Below are positions 34,636 through 43,334 of a stretch of 46,171 bases of DNA, piece by piece (the stretch's first letter is position 1; the number at the start of each line of letters is the position of its first letter). The notes beneath the pieces were generated by a model, which saw only the letters and a program-made list of their open reading frames with translations, did not search any database and was not told where the DNA came from. The translations under genes and the position numbers were made by a program. Origin of the DNA: an uncultured Treponema sp. Lineage in GTDB: Bacteria; Spirochaetota; Spirochaetia; Treponematales; Treponemataceae. The stretch is taken from positions 1 through 46,171 of the forward strand of contig CAMVDX010000019.1 in NCBI GenBank assembly GCA_947166355.1, written 5' to 3'.

Positions 34636-37293
34636 TTGTCTGAAATGGCTGACGAAGAAAACCTTACCCCGATGATGATTCAATATCGGGGAATAAAAGA
34701 AAAGTACAAAAATGAGGTTGTATTTTTTCGCCTCGGTGATTTTTATGAAATGTTTGATGAAGATGCGGTAGAAGTATCGCGTCTTTTGAATTTAACACTT
34801 ACGCACAGAGCCGGCCGTCCTATGTGCGGAATTCCTTATCATGCAGCAAAAATCTACATTGCACGTCTTTTAAGGCTCGGGAAAAAAATTGTAATTTGTG
34901 AACAGGTTGGAGAGATTCCAAAGGGCGGTAAGGGAATTACCGAACGTAAGGTTGTTGAAATAATTACGCCGGGCACTGCGGTAGAAGCTGAGTATCTTGA
35001 CGGTGGTCGTGCAAACTATCTTGCGGCTCTTTGTGTTACAAAGGCTAGAGTAGGTTTTGCATTTATTGATGTTACAACCTCTTCATTTCGTGCAACATCC
35101 TGGCCTGCTTCAAAGATGGCAGAAAACTTTGGAAAAGAGTTAAATCGTGCAGCTCCACGCGAGTTTTTGCTTCCATCTTCCCTTAAAAACAATGCAGACA
35201 TTCAGAGTGTAATAGCTTCATACGGTGCTCTTTCTGTTTCATATTACCCTGACTGGGATTTTTCGCCGGAGCTTTCCTATAAAAAACTCACTGCTCAGTT
35301 TAAAACTGCAAATCTAAAAGCTTTTGGACTTGAGACAGACAGTCCTGAAGTTGTACCGGCGGGCTTTCTTCTTGATTATCTTGAAAAAACGACGAATACA
35401 ATTCTTCCTCACATTAACTCAATTCGGGTTTATAGTGACAGTGAGTTTTTGATGATGGATGATTCTTCCCGTCGTAATCTCGAAATTATTTCAAATATGC
35501 GCGATGGAAGTTCCCGTTATACTCTGTTGGAATGTGTAGATTTTACAAAAACTGCAATGGGAAGTCGACTTCTTCGTAACTGGCTTTTGTTTCCTCTCAC
35601 GAATCTTCGTCAGATAGAAGACCGGCAGACAAAGGTTGCAAACTTTGTAGAAAACCGCAGTCTGCTTGAAAAAGTAAAATCTGATTTGGGTGGAATTCTT
35701 GATGTCGAACGTCTTGCCGGCCGCATTGCAATGGAACGTGCTCATGCTAAGGATTTACAGGCTCTTAGAGCAAGCCTTGAAGCATGGACACGTATAAAAG
35801 AATATCTTATTTCCGAAGCATGCCCTGACTCAATGTATTTTTCTTTTATTTCAGATGAAAATGCAAAAACAATCTGTAATCTCATAGAAAAAGCAATCCT
35901 TGACGATCCTGCAACCTCTCTTACAGACGGCGGAATAATAAAAGCCGGCTGGTCAGAAGAGCTGGACCATTGGCGCAGTGTTCATGACAATTTCAATCAA
36001 ATCCTTAGTGAATACGAGGCAGAAGAAAAGGAAAAGACTGGTATTTCGACACTGCGCGTAAAATATACCAATGCGGCAGGATACTTTATAGAAGTAAGTA
36101 AAGGTAAACTGTCGAGCGTTCCGTCTCATTTTATTATGAGGCGTGCTCTCGTAAACGGTGACCGCTATACTACTGAGCGGCTCCAGCAGCTTGAACAGGA
36201 ATTAAATGAGTCATCTACAAAAATTCTTGAACTTGAGCGAGATCTTTTTGTAGAAATCCGTACTTCTCTGGCAAAGTATATTCCGTATCTTTTACAGGTT
36301 GCTGATGAAATTGCCAATATTGATTCAGAGTGTTCTTTTGCACAGGCCGCTATCGAGCATAACTGGGTAAGACCTGAAGTCGAAGATTCTACTTATTTTG
36401 AAATAAAAGATGGTCGACATCCGGTTGTAGAAAATCATCTTCCTACCGGCGAATTTGTGCCGAATGATGCTCTTCTTTGTGCCGGTAATGACGAATTACC
36501 ATCATTTGCCCTTATTACCGGGCCGAATATGGCAGGAAAAAGTACATACCTGCGTCAGAATGCGCTTATAGCACTTCTTGCACAGACTGGTTCTTATGTT
36601 CCGGTAACCAGTGCAAGACTTGGAATTGTAGACCGCATTTTCTGTCGTGTTGGTGCTTCAGATAATCTTGCAAAGGGAGAATCTACTTTCCTGGTAGAAA
36701 TGACTGAAACTGCAAATATCCTGCATGCGGCAACAAAACGTTCGCTTGTTATTATGGATGAAGTAGGGCGTGGAACTTCTACTGAAGATGGTCTTGCAAT
36801 TGCACGTGCTGTTTCTGAGTATCTTTTAGATACTATCGGCTGTAAAACATTTTTTGCAACTCATTATCACGAGCTTTCCCGTATGGAACATTCACGACTA
36901 AAAATGTTATGTATGGATGTTCTTGAACAGAATGGTTCTGTAGTTTTTTTGAGAAAAGTAAAGGATGGCGTTACTGAAAATTCTTATGGAATTCATGTTG
37001 CAAAGCTGGCCGGTATTCCTCAGAATGTTATAGACCGTGCAAATGTTATTCTTTCACATATTCAGTCACTTGCAAGCAATAATCCTGTAATATTTGATGA
37101 AAACGAGCTTGCAGAAAAATCTGATTCTCTTAAGTCTGAAAATAATGCTCAGCCGGCATCTGTTACTCCGGGACTTTTCAGTGATGAAGAAATAATTATT
37201 TCAGAAATCCTTTCTACAGATACTGACAACCTTACTCCAATTAATGCTCTTCAGACAATTGCCAGATGGAAGAAAACTCTTTCTGGACAATAA
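34636..37293 (+). CDS. mutS: DNA mismatch repair protein MutS
   Basis: ATPase that detects mismatched bases and starts repair with MutL. Domain I has the mismatch-reading motif FYEMF (about 36-40), and the ATPase has Walker A GPNMAGKSTYLRQ (about 629-641), Walker B SLVIMDEVGRGTSTEDG and the ATHYHEL switch. The length of 885 residues is usual. The start may be TTG at 34636 (aagg 7 nt before) or ATG at 34645 (aggg about 10 nt before). It lies 9 nt after skp, so outer-membrane assembly and mismatch repair genes share a transcript here, an order I recall from T. pallidum. A weak terminator follows. Confidence 0.96.
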   Translation: MSEMADEENLTPMMIQYRGIKEKYKNEVVFFRLGDFYEMFDEDAVEVSRLLNLTLTHRAGRPMCGIPYHAAKIYIARLLRLGKKIVICEQVGEIPKGGKGITERKVVEIITPGTAVEAEYLDGGRANYLAALCVTKARVGFAFIDVTTSSFRATSWPASKMAENFGKELNRAAPREFLLPSSLKNNADIQSVIASYGALSVSYYPDWDFSPELSYKKLTAQFKTANLKAFGLETDSPEVVPAGFLLDYLEKTTNTILPHINSIRVYSDSEFLMMDDSSRRNLEIISNMRDGSSRYTLLECVDFTKTAMGSRLLRNWLLFPLTNLRQIEDRQTKVANFVENRSLLEKVKSDLGGILDVERLAGRIAMERAHAKDLQALRASLEAWTRIKEYLISEACPDSMYFSFISDENAKTICNLIEKAILDDPATSLTDGGIIKAGWSEELDHWRSVHDNFNQILSEYEAEEKEKTGISTLRVKYTNAAGYFIEVSKGKLSSVPSHFIMRRALVNGDRYTTERLQQLEQELNESSTKILELERDLFVEIRTSLAKYIPYLLQVADEIANIDSECSFAQAAIEHNWVRPEVEDSTYFEIKDGRHPVVENHLPTGEFVPNDALLCAGNDELPSFALITGPNMAGKSTYLRQNALIALLAQTGSYVPVTSARLGIVDRIFCRVGASDNLAKGESTFLVEMTETANILHAATKRSLVIMDEVGRGTSTEDGLAIARAVSEYLLDTIGCKTFFATHYHELSRMEHSRLKMLCMDVLEQNGSVVFLRKVKDGVTENSYGIHVAKLAGIPQNVIDRANVILSHIQSLASNNPVIFDENELAEKSDSLKSENNAQPASVTPGLFSDEEIIISEILSTDTDNLTPINALQTIARWKKTLSGQ

Positions 37294-37300
37294 AAATTCG

Positions 37301-37330
37301 ACAAAAATTCAGTTTTTTTGTAATTTTTTA
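37301..37330 (+). terminator. Weak intrinsic terminator after mutS
   Basis: acaaaaa and tttttgt pair around ttcagtt, followed by aattttttaac. The stem is AT-only, so the terminator is probably leaky. It marks the boundary between the mutS cluster and comF. Confidence 0.4.
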
Positions 37331-37384
37331 ACATTTTTTTGATTTTCATTTCCTTTTTTAGAAAAATTTGACTCATATTATAGT

Positions 37385-38155
37385 ATGAGGAATTTAATTT
37401 TTGAAGCAAAGCAATCTGTGATACAGGTTTGCAGGCTTTTCTACAGCTTTTTAAGCGGAGGCGTCGAGTGCGCTGTGTGCGGGAGTCTTGTTTTTACGGG
37501 GCCTGTATGCAGAAAATGTCAGAAAAAGTATTTTTCGGTAAAGAATGCCCTGATGAGCAAAAGGTGTGTTTGCTGTGGGCGTACTTTGTTTTCGGAAAAT
37601 GAAAAATGTACGAGGTGTCGTGAAAATCCGGTACTTGTTTCTACAGATAAGGTAATTCCCTTGTTCTCTTACAGATTGTGGAATAAGGAGCTTATGTACA
37701 GATGGAAGAGTATGGATGAAAGAATGTTTTCACCGATGTTTGCAAAGGCTATAAACGGAGTTCTCAACGCTGCCGGAGAAAAAGTAATTGTGCCGGTTCC
37801 TCCAAGAAAAGGAAAAATCAGAAAGAAGGGCTGGGATCAGATAGAAGAACTGTGCGTTTTTCTTGAAAAACGATACTCCTTTACAGTGCTCAGGCTTCTG
37901 GAACGTAAAACGAAAAAACAGCAGAAAAAGCTTTCGAGATCAGAAAGACTGGAAACTATAAAGAATTCTTATACTTTATGCTCTCAAAGCGTATTGAACA
38001 GAGTTCTAAAGAACTTTTCAGGAAAAATCCCCGAAAAGGTATGTCTTATAGATGATGTCTGTACAACAGGAGCAACGCTTGAAAGCTGTGCAGAAATTCT
38101 TAAGTCGGCCGGTGTAAAAACAGTAGACGCAGTAACTCTTTTTACAGTAGACTAG
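37385..38155 (+). CDS. comF: ComF family phosphoribosyltransferase-like protein
   Basis: Cytoplasmic protein of the ComF/GntX family, linked to DNA uptake in competent bacteria and otherwise of unclear role. The N-terminus has two zinc-finger-like cysteine pairs (C29/C32 with C42/C45 and C61/C64 with C75/C78). The C-terminal phosphoribosyltransferase domain has the PRPP loop VCLIDDVCTTGATLESC (about 219-235). The middle KMIVPVPPRKGKIRKKGWDQ-type stretch (VIVPVPPRKGK) also fits the family. The length of 256 residues is usual. No Shine-Dalgarno precedes the ATG; tattat ends 3 nt before it, so the true transcription start and translation start are unsure. No other competence gene is nearby. Confidence 0.85.
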   Translation: MRNLIFEAKQSVIQVCRLFYSFLSGGVECAVCGSLVFTGPVCRKCQKKYFSVKNALMSKRCVCCGRTLFSENEKCTRCRENPVLVSTDKVIPLFSYRLWNKELMYRWKSMDERMFSPMFAKAINGVLNAAGEKVIVPVPPRKGKIRKKGWDQIEELCVFLEKRYSFTVLRLLERKTKKQQKKLSRSERLETIKNSYTLCSQSVLNRVLKNFSGKIPEKVCLIDDVCTTGATLESCAEILKSAGVKTVDAVTLFTVD

Positions 38156-38263
38156 CGGACTGAAAATAAAATAAATGATAAGGAGGAAAACGGTTATCTT
38201 TACGGAATCTTTTGAATCGCTGTGAAGTTTGCATTGCAAAATCTGAAATTTAGGAGTATTATT

Positions 38264-38305
38264 ATGAAGATAGTATTATTATCTTGGAGGATTTATGGCA
38301 AGTGA
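38264..38305 (+). CDS. Possible 13-residue leader peptide overlapping the cheW start
   Basis: An ATG with an aggag site 7 nt upstream opens a short frame (MKIVLLSWRIYGK then TGA). Its stop lies 9 nt inside cheW in another frame, so ribosomes ending here would sit on the cheW start, which has its own ggagg site. Such overlap can couple translation. The peptide is too short for family evidence and may be chance. Confidence 0.25.
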   Translation: MKIVLLSWRIYGK

Positions 38306-38768
38306 TACACAGTTTCAATTGGTAACATTTCATCTTGGGGAAGAATTATACGGTGTTAACATCATGGATGTTAAAGAGATTGTAAGACTTCAGAATGTCC
38401 GAATCATTCCTAATGCTCCATACTATGTAGAGGGTATTATCAATCTTCGTGGTGAAATTATTCCAATTATCGATTTGCATAAGCGATTTAAGATTCAGTC
38501 AGTTACTAAATCTGAAGATATAGAAATGGAAGGCGGCTTTATTATCCTTAATATCGATGGAAGTAAAATTGGTATTATAATTGATAAGGTAGAGCGCGTA
38601 GTTTCAGTAAAGGGAGAAGAAGTAAAAGACCCTCCTCAGATGCTGAGTGGAATCGGAAATGAGTATATTGAAGGTGTTGTTCGCGAGGAAACAGGCTATC
38701 TTATTATGCTGAATACCCGCAAGCTCTTCAACGCAAAAGAATTACAGAAGATAATCGAAATTCAATAA
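38295..38768 (+). CDS. cheW: Chemotaxis coupling protein CheW
   Basis: Adaptor that joins chemoreceptors to the CheA kinase in polar arrays and so controls flagellar rotation. The sequence has the full CheW fold: FQLVTFHLGEELYGVNIMDVKEIVRLQ at the start, NAPYYVEGIINLRGEIIPIIDLHKRF (about 40-65), then VDKVERVVSVKGEEV-like strands and a final TGYLIMLNTRKLF. The length of 157 residues is usual. A good ggagga site precedes the ATG. No cheA, cheR or receptor gene is here, so this is an isolated cheW. It is followed without any gap by the DegT-like gene (TAA then ATG). Confidence 0.95.
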   Translation: MASDTQFQLVTFHLGEELYGVNIMDVKEIVRLQNVRIIPNAPYYVEGIINLRGEIIPIIDLHKRFKIQSVTKSEDIEMEGGFIILNIDGSKIGIIIDKVERVVSVKGEEVKDPPQMLSGIGNEYIEGVVREETGYLIMLNTRKLFNAKELQKIIEIQ

Positions 38769-39824
38769 ATGATACAGACATACAGTACAACTATTCGTAG
38801 AAAAGAAATGGATGCGGTTCTAACCTGCATGGTTGATGAAAAAATCGGACCTGGAGAGTTGAACGCAAGATTAATCCAGACGGTAAAGGAATTTACAAAA
38901 TGTGACGGGGCAGTGGCTCTCAGAAGCCCTGCCATTGCCTTAAAATATGCACTTCAGGCACTCGATTTTGAAAAGGGCGGAAAGATTATGATTTCTGCCC
39001 TTGCTCCTGCCTGGCAGTATCAGACAGTTGAAAGCCTTGGCTATGAGCCGTTGGTTCTTGATGTAGATGAGGTTACAGGACTCGTTACGGCAGAAATTGT
39101 AAATGCCGGTATGCAGGAAGGTGGAAGGCTTTTAATTCTCCATGAAACAGAAGGTATTCTCCCTGATTTTGAAGGAATAATGGCTCTTGGAATTCCTGTA
39201 ATAGAAGATATTTCGCAGAGTGCAGGAGCTTCAGTTCCTGTTTTATCTCCAGAAGGAGTACCTACAGAAGAGCGTAAGCTTGCAGGCTCCTTTGGAATTT
39301 ATACAATTATGGGACTTGAGGAGCGTGATGTTCTGACAGCTGGTGGTGGAGCAATTCTTATGGCACCCGGCCGACGTGAATGGATCGTTCTAAAAAAATA
39401 TTCTGATGAAGCACCTCTTACAGATCTTCTTCCTGATATAAACTGTGCGCTTGCATGGGTACAGGTTAAAGAATATCCTCGTAATGAAAAAACTCGTAAA
39501 GAGTTATTTGCAATGTTTCATCAGGCTTGTCTTATTGGCCGCCATAAGATGTATGCACGAGAAATGGAAAATGGTTCTACAATGAGCTGTTTCCCTCTTA
39601 TTCTGGCAAGTTCTTTTAAGGATGTAAAGCAGTATGCTTCGCGTAAGGAAATTGAAGTTCAGCTGGCATACAATAATACTGTAATTGCACTTAAAGATGA
39701 GCTTTCTGAAAAATGTATTCATGCTAAGTCTTTGTACCTGCGCTGCATACATGTTCCGCTTTATCCTCGTCTGACACACGCTGAAAGTGCAAAAATTGTT
39801 AAGGTTTTAAGTTCTCTGCCGTAA
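38769..39824 (+). CDS. DegT/DnrJ/EryC1-like protein lacking the PLP lysine
   Basis: A 351-residue fold-type I protein of the sugar aminotransferase family (DegT/StrS). Kept motifs: GPGELNARLIQTVKEF near residue 27, ALRSPAIALKYALQAL (about 50-65), and VIEDISQSAGA with D147, the residue that normally pairs with the PLP ring. The lysine that should bind PLP (SFxxxK, about 174-179) is T179 in GSFGIYTIMGL, though the following AGGGAIL resembles the usual GEGGAI. It is therefore unlikely to be a normal transaminase; it could be a dehydratase-like variant or a non-enzymatic protein. Its ATG follows the cheW stop directly, so translation is coupled; it starts a run leading to nadK and recN. A role in chemotaxis or flagellin glycosylation is only a guess. 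Confidence 0.75.
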   Translation: MIQTYSTTIRRKEMDAVLTCMVDEKIGPGELNARLIQTVKEFTKCDGAVALRSPAIALKYALQALDFEKGGKIMISALAPAWQYQTVESLGYEPLVLDVDEVTGLVTAEIVNAGMQEGGRLLILHETEGILPDFEGIMALGIPVIEDISQSAGASVPVLSPEGVPTEERKLAGSFGIYTIMGLEERDVLTAGGGAILMAPGRREWIVLKKYSDEAPLTDLLPDINCALAWVQVKEYPRNEKTRKELFAMFHQACLIGRHKMYAREMENGSTMSCFPLILASSFKDVKQYASRKEIEVQLAYNNTVIALKDELSEKCIHAKSLYLRCIHVPLYPRLTHAESAKIVKVLSSLP

Positions 39825-39863
39825 TTTGCATGCCCTGAAATAACCACCCGAAAAAAGGATAGA

Positions 39864-40706
39864 ATGAATAAGGCACTGATAATTATAAATGTTAGCAAAG
39901 ATGAATCTATGACTCTCGCCCGGGAAATCGCTGCATTTCTGAAAAAAAATGAAATTGCATACGATTTTCTAAGTTTTGACGGCTTCGTAGATAATACAGA
40001 TTTTAAAGGCTATGATTTTGTGATTTCTCTTGGTGGCGACGGAACTGTTCTTTATGCAGCCCGCAATGCTTCTAAATACGGATTACCTGTGTTTCCGGTA
40101 AACCTTGGAGAATTCGGATTTATTGCATCTGTTCAGCCTGAAGAATGGCTTAAGGAATTAAAGTTATTTTTAGACGGTAAATCTGTATTTGAAAAACGTT
40201 CAATGCTCAAGGTTGAAGTAAGACGTGAAGGTAAAAAAATATATGAATCTTTAAGTCTTAATGATGCTGTTATTTCTGCAGAACGCGGAGTTTCTACTAT
40301 CATGCTTTCTGTAAAAAGAAATTCACTGCCGCTTTGCCGGCTTAAAGCTGACGGGCTTATCGTCGCAACGCCAACCGGTTCAACTGCATATTCTGCCGCC
40401 GCTGGAGGTCCTATTGTCTCTCCGGAGGTTGAGGCGTTTGTTCTAACTCCGTTAAATTCCTTTTCTCTTTCAAGCCGCCCGATTGTGCTTAGTCCAGATA
40501 GTAATCTTGAGATTACCGTAGAAAAAAGCCGCATTAAAGGAATATGTCTTACAGTAGACGGTCAGGAACCGGTTGAAATTAAATGTGGAGATGTTATCTC
40601 CGTTATACTTAATAAAAAGAAAGCAAAGCTTGTGGCCGGATCTGAAGAAAAGTTTTATAACGCACTCAGATCAAAATTAAACTGGTCGGGGGTACCTCAT
40701 GCTTGA
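39864..40706 (+). CDS. nadK: NAD kinase
   Basis: Cytoplasmic kinase that makes NADP from NAD with ATP or polyphosphate. The diacylglycerol-kinase-like GGDGT motif is at residues 57-61 with catalytic D59. The second signature, usually LNE, is SLNDAVIS here, and the conserved ATPTGSTAYSAAAGGPIV (about 168-185) follows. The length of 280 residues is usual. A good aaagga site lies 5 nt before the ATG. The end overlaps recN by 8 nt, so the two are translationally coupled, an arrangement known from many bacteria. Confidence 0.95.
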   Translation: MNKALIIINVSKDESMTLAREIAAFLKKNEIAYDFLSFDGFVDNTDFKGYDFVISLGGDGTVLYAARNASKYGLPVFPVNLGEFGFIASVQPEEWLKELKLFLDGKSVFEKRSMLKVEVRREGKKIYESLSLNDAVISAERGVSTIMLSVKRNSLPLCRLKADGLIVATPTGSTAYSAAAGGPIVSPEVEAFVLTPLNSFSLSSRPIVLSPDSNLEITVEKSRIKGICLTVDGQEPVEIKCGDVISVILNKKKAKLVAGSEEKFYNALRSKLNWSGVPHA

Positions 40707-42441
40707 AGATTTAACCATAAAAGATTTTGCTCTCATAGATCAAGATTATCTTGAATTTTCCAAAGGCTTCACTGTTCTTTCGGGCGAAACCGGTGCCGGT
40801 AAGTCAATTTTAATTGGTGCACTCTCATTTCTTCTTGGAGGAAAAGCAGATGTTCAGCAGATTCGTGCCGGAAAAAAAGAGGCGAGTGTAAGCGGAACTT
40901 TTTTACTTCCACAGGGGCTTCCTGTTCGTTCGGAAATTACTGAAGATGATGAACCGAGAAATGCACTGGAGTGGCTTTCTGTTCACGGAATTGAAATTGA
41001 AAATGACCGTGTTCTTTTACGCAGAATAATACGCGATACAGGAAAGGCCGGAGCCTGGATTGGTGATACTCCTGTTACGCGCACAGATCTTGCGCAGTTT
41101 TCTGCCTTTCTTGTAGACATTCATGGGCAGCATGAGCATCAGTCTCTTATGAAGGTTTCTGAACACAGAAAATATCTTGATGCGCGTGCAGGAATTGTAA
41201 GTCAGGTAGAAGCCTTCACGCAAAAATATGCAGAGCTTGTTCAAAAACGTAAGCAGCTTGCTCAGTATAATATGTCTGACAGCGAACGTCTTCGCAAGCT
41301 TGATATGATGAGCTTTGCCGTAAAAGAAATAAGTGAGGCCAAACTCAAGCCGAACGAAGATATTGAGCTCGAAGAAGAGCAGGCTCGCCTTGCTTCATAC
41401 GAAAAAATCTATTCTGATGTTGATTCAATTGATCAGATGCTCAGCGACAGCGAAAACGGAGTAACAGGACTTCTCAAAAAAATCAGGCGGGACAGCTCGC
41501 ATGTAACAGAACTCGACAAATCACTTTCAAAGCTTGATGAACGTGTAGAATCTGCCTTTTACGAGCTTTCTGATATAGCAGCAGAATTTTCTGATTATAA
41601 GAACAAGCTTGTGTATGATCCTAACAGGCTCAAGACTGTAGAAGAAAGACTGTCGCTTATTTATAATCTTAAGAAAAAATACGCATCTTCTGTAAATGCT
41701 CCGCTTTCCGAGGTCTTCTCATATTTCGACGAGGCAAAAAAATACATGGAAGAAAACGGAGATGGCAATAATAAAAAAGAAGCTCTCACCGCAGAAATAA
41801 AGGCTCTTGAAAAAATTATACTCTCTGAGGCAGAAAAGCTTTCTCAGGCAAGAAAAGCAACAGCTTCACAGATGAATTCAGAGGTAGACCAGATTCTTTC
41901 AAAGCTTGGAATGAAAGGAACTACATTCTGTGTACAGATTAATCAGAAGGCAGGAACTGAAGTTGAACAGCTTTGCGGTCCATACGGAAAAGATGATATT
42001 GAGTTTATGATAAGTGCAAATCCTGGAAATCCTCCGCTCCCGCTTGCAAAAATTGCCTCGGGTGGTGAACTTTCCAGAGTTATGCTTGCACTCAAAACAA
42101 TCTTTGCACGAACGGACAATGTAGAAACTCTTGTTTTTGATGAAATTGATACTGGAATTGGCGGAGAAGTTGCAGTTGCTGTAGGAGCACATATTAAAAA
42201 TCTTGCAAAAAATAAGCAAATTTTCTGTATTACACATCTAGCGAGCATCGCAGTTTATGCCGATAATCAGATTAAGATAGAGAAAAGTGTCTCTGGAGAA
42301 ATTACTTCATCTAATGTTTATCCTGTGGAAGGCGAAAAGCGTGTTGCTGAAATTGCCCGCATGCTTTCCGGTGATTCTGATACAGCGCAGTCTCTGGAAC
42401 ACGCTCGTTCTCTTCTTGCTAAATTCAGCGGAGGTAACTGA
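40699..42441 (+). CDS. recN: DNA repair protein RecN
   Basis: SMC-like ATPase that helps repair double-strand breaks. Walker A is GETGAGKS at residues 29-36, followed by long coiled-coil arms (about 150-380) and a C-terminal ATP-binding half with the ABC signature LASGGELSRVMLALK (about 453-467) and Walker B ETLVFDEIDTGIGG (about 475-489). The length of 580 residues is slightly above the common 550-560. It overlaps nadK by 8 nt at its start and the next gene by 1 nt (TGATG) at its end. No lexA gene or obvious SOS box is in view. Confidence 0.95.
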   Translation: MLEDLTIKDFALIDQDYLEFSKGFTVLSGETGAGKSILIGALSFLLGGKADVQQIRAGKKEASVSGTFLLPQGLPVRSEITEDDEPRNALEWLSVHGIEIENDRVLLRRIIRDTGKAGAWIGDTPVTRTDLAQFSAFLVDIHGQHEHQSLMKVSEHRKYLDARAGIVSQVEAFTQKYAELVQKRKQLAQYNMSDSERLRKLDMMSFAVKEISEAKLKPNEDIELEEEQARLASYEKIYSDVDSIDQMLSDSENGVTGLLKKIRRDSSHVTELDKSLSKLDERVESAFYELSDIAAEFSDYKNKLVYDPNRLKTVEERLSLIYNLKKKYASSVNAPLSEVFSYFDEAKKYMEENGDGNNKKEALTAEIKALEKIILSEAEKLSQARKATASQMNSEVDQILSKLGMKGTTFCVQINQKAGTEVEQLCGPYGKDDIEFMISANPGNPPLPLAKIASGGELSRVMLALKTIFARTDNVETLVFDEIDTGIGGEVAVAVGAHIKNLAKNKQIFCITHLASIAVYADNQIKIEKSVSGEITSSNVYPVEGEKRVAEIARMLSGDSDTAQSLEHARSLLAKFSGGN

Positions 42442-43244
42442 TGTCAAAGATTTCAGAAGAAACAAGGCTTCATTTCAGCGAAGCTATCCAGCCGTATAAG
42501 GGAAAAATTACTGCGACCCTCGAAAAAGAAAAAACAATGCTTAACGGCATGCACAAGGGTGATATTGACTACGAAAACAAAAAGCTTCTGCTTTGTGAAG
42601 ATATGATTTATGCTGCTTCACTTTATATGGCTCAGAACAGTCTTTCTCTTCGCCTTATGGAAGTAAAAAATAATGATGCCCTCAATGATGCCCGAAAGCT
42701 TTTGTATAAAGCAATCATTTATCTTGAAGAAATTGTATCTGATACGATTGATGTCCCTTATTCAGAGCTTACTCCGCTTCTGGAACCTATTCATAATGTA
42801 CCAATTATCCGCCGCTTTACACTTATCCGAAAGCTTGGGCTCGCAATTACAATGCTTAAAGATGCCTTTGGTGACAACAGTAAATGGAAATGGTCGTTTG
42901 TAGAGCTTGAAGGTCGTTTTGCAACGGTTTCAAAAAATCTTATTGATATGAAAGCCTGTGTAAAGGATTATTTTGATCCTTCCTGTGCAGATTATGAGAC
43001 TACTGTTTTATATATCAGAATGATTCAAAAGCAGCTAAATGATTCTGCAACTGCCTACCGCGATAAATACGAGCTTTCTACTCGCCGTATTGATGATATG
43101 CGCAATGCAATTAAATATCTTCTTGCTCTTCGTAAGCTTTATATTGCAATCGGAGATTCAAATCAGGCAGAAGAAGTAAAGAAAAAGGCTGTGGTCTGGA
43201 AGGATAAGATGGATGCTGATCATAAAGCCGGCTTGAGTAATTAA
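42441..43244 (+). CDS. Conserved helical hypothetical protein after recN
   Basis: A 267-residue, almost wholly helical cytoplasmic protein without signal peptide or membrane segment. I recognise no family domain; it seems to correspond to a hypothetical gene after recN in T. pallidum (recalled, not checked). Notable stretches are the amphipathic N-terminus (LHFSEAIQPYKGKITATLEKEKTMLNGM), TPLLEPIHNVPIIRRFTLIRKLGLAI in the middle (about 115-140) and a C-terminal helix with YLLALRKLYIAIGDSNQAEEVKKKA. It overlaps recN by 1 nt (TGATG), so translation is coupled, which hints at a role in DNA repair or a shared expression need. Function unknown. Confidence 0.75.
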   Translation: MSKISEETRLHFSEAIQPYKGKITATLEKEKTMLNGMHKGDIDYENKKLLLCEDMIYAASLYMAQNSLSLRLMEVKNNDALNDARKLLYKAIIYLEEIVSDTIDVPYSELTPLLEPIHNVPIIRRFTLIRKLGLAITMLKDAFGDNSKWKWSFVELEGRFATVSKNLIDMKACVKDYFDPSCADYETTVLYIRMIQKQLNDSATAYRDKYELSTRRIDDMRNAIKYLLALRKLYIAIGDSNQAEEVKKKAVVWKDKMDADHKAGLSN

Positions 43245-43271
43245 GGTTGAAAATCTTTTTTTATCTTAATA

Positions 43272-43316
43272 ACGACTGACTCAATGCTTTTAGCTAAGCG
43301 TGCATTAACCAGTCAA
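43272..43316. repeat. 45-bp hairpin repeat, copy 3
   Basis: acgactgactcaatgctttt and agcgtgcattaaccagtc align with copy 2 (22497-22541) in the same orientation with about ten changes, mostly keeping the stem shape. It is in the gap between the post-recN gene and the HD hydrolase gene, where it could separate two transcription units. Confidence 0.7.
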
Positions 43317-43334
43317 ATTTCACGGAAATGAATT

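Noticed and set aside
38175..38225. 16-codon ORF (MIRRKTVIFTESFESL) upstream of cheW
   Set aside because: It has no ribosome site; the AAGGAGG at 38180 lies inside it, with no start codon at proper spacing.
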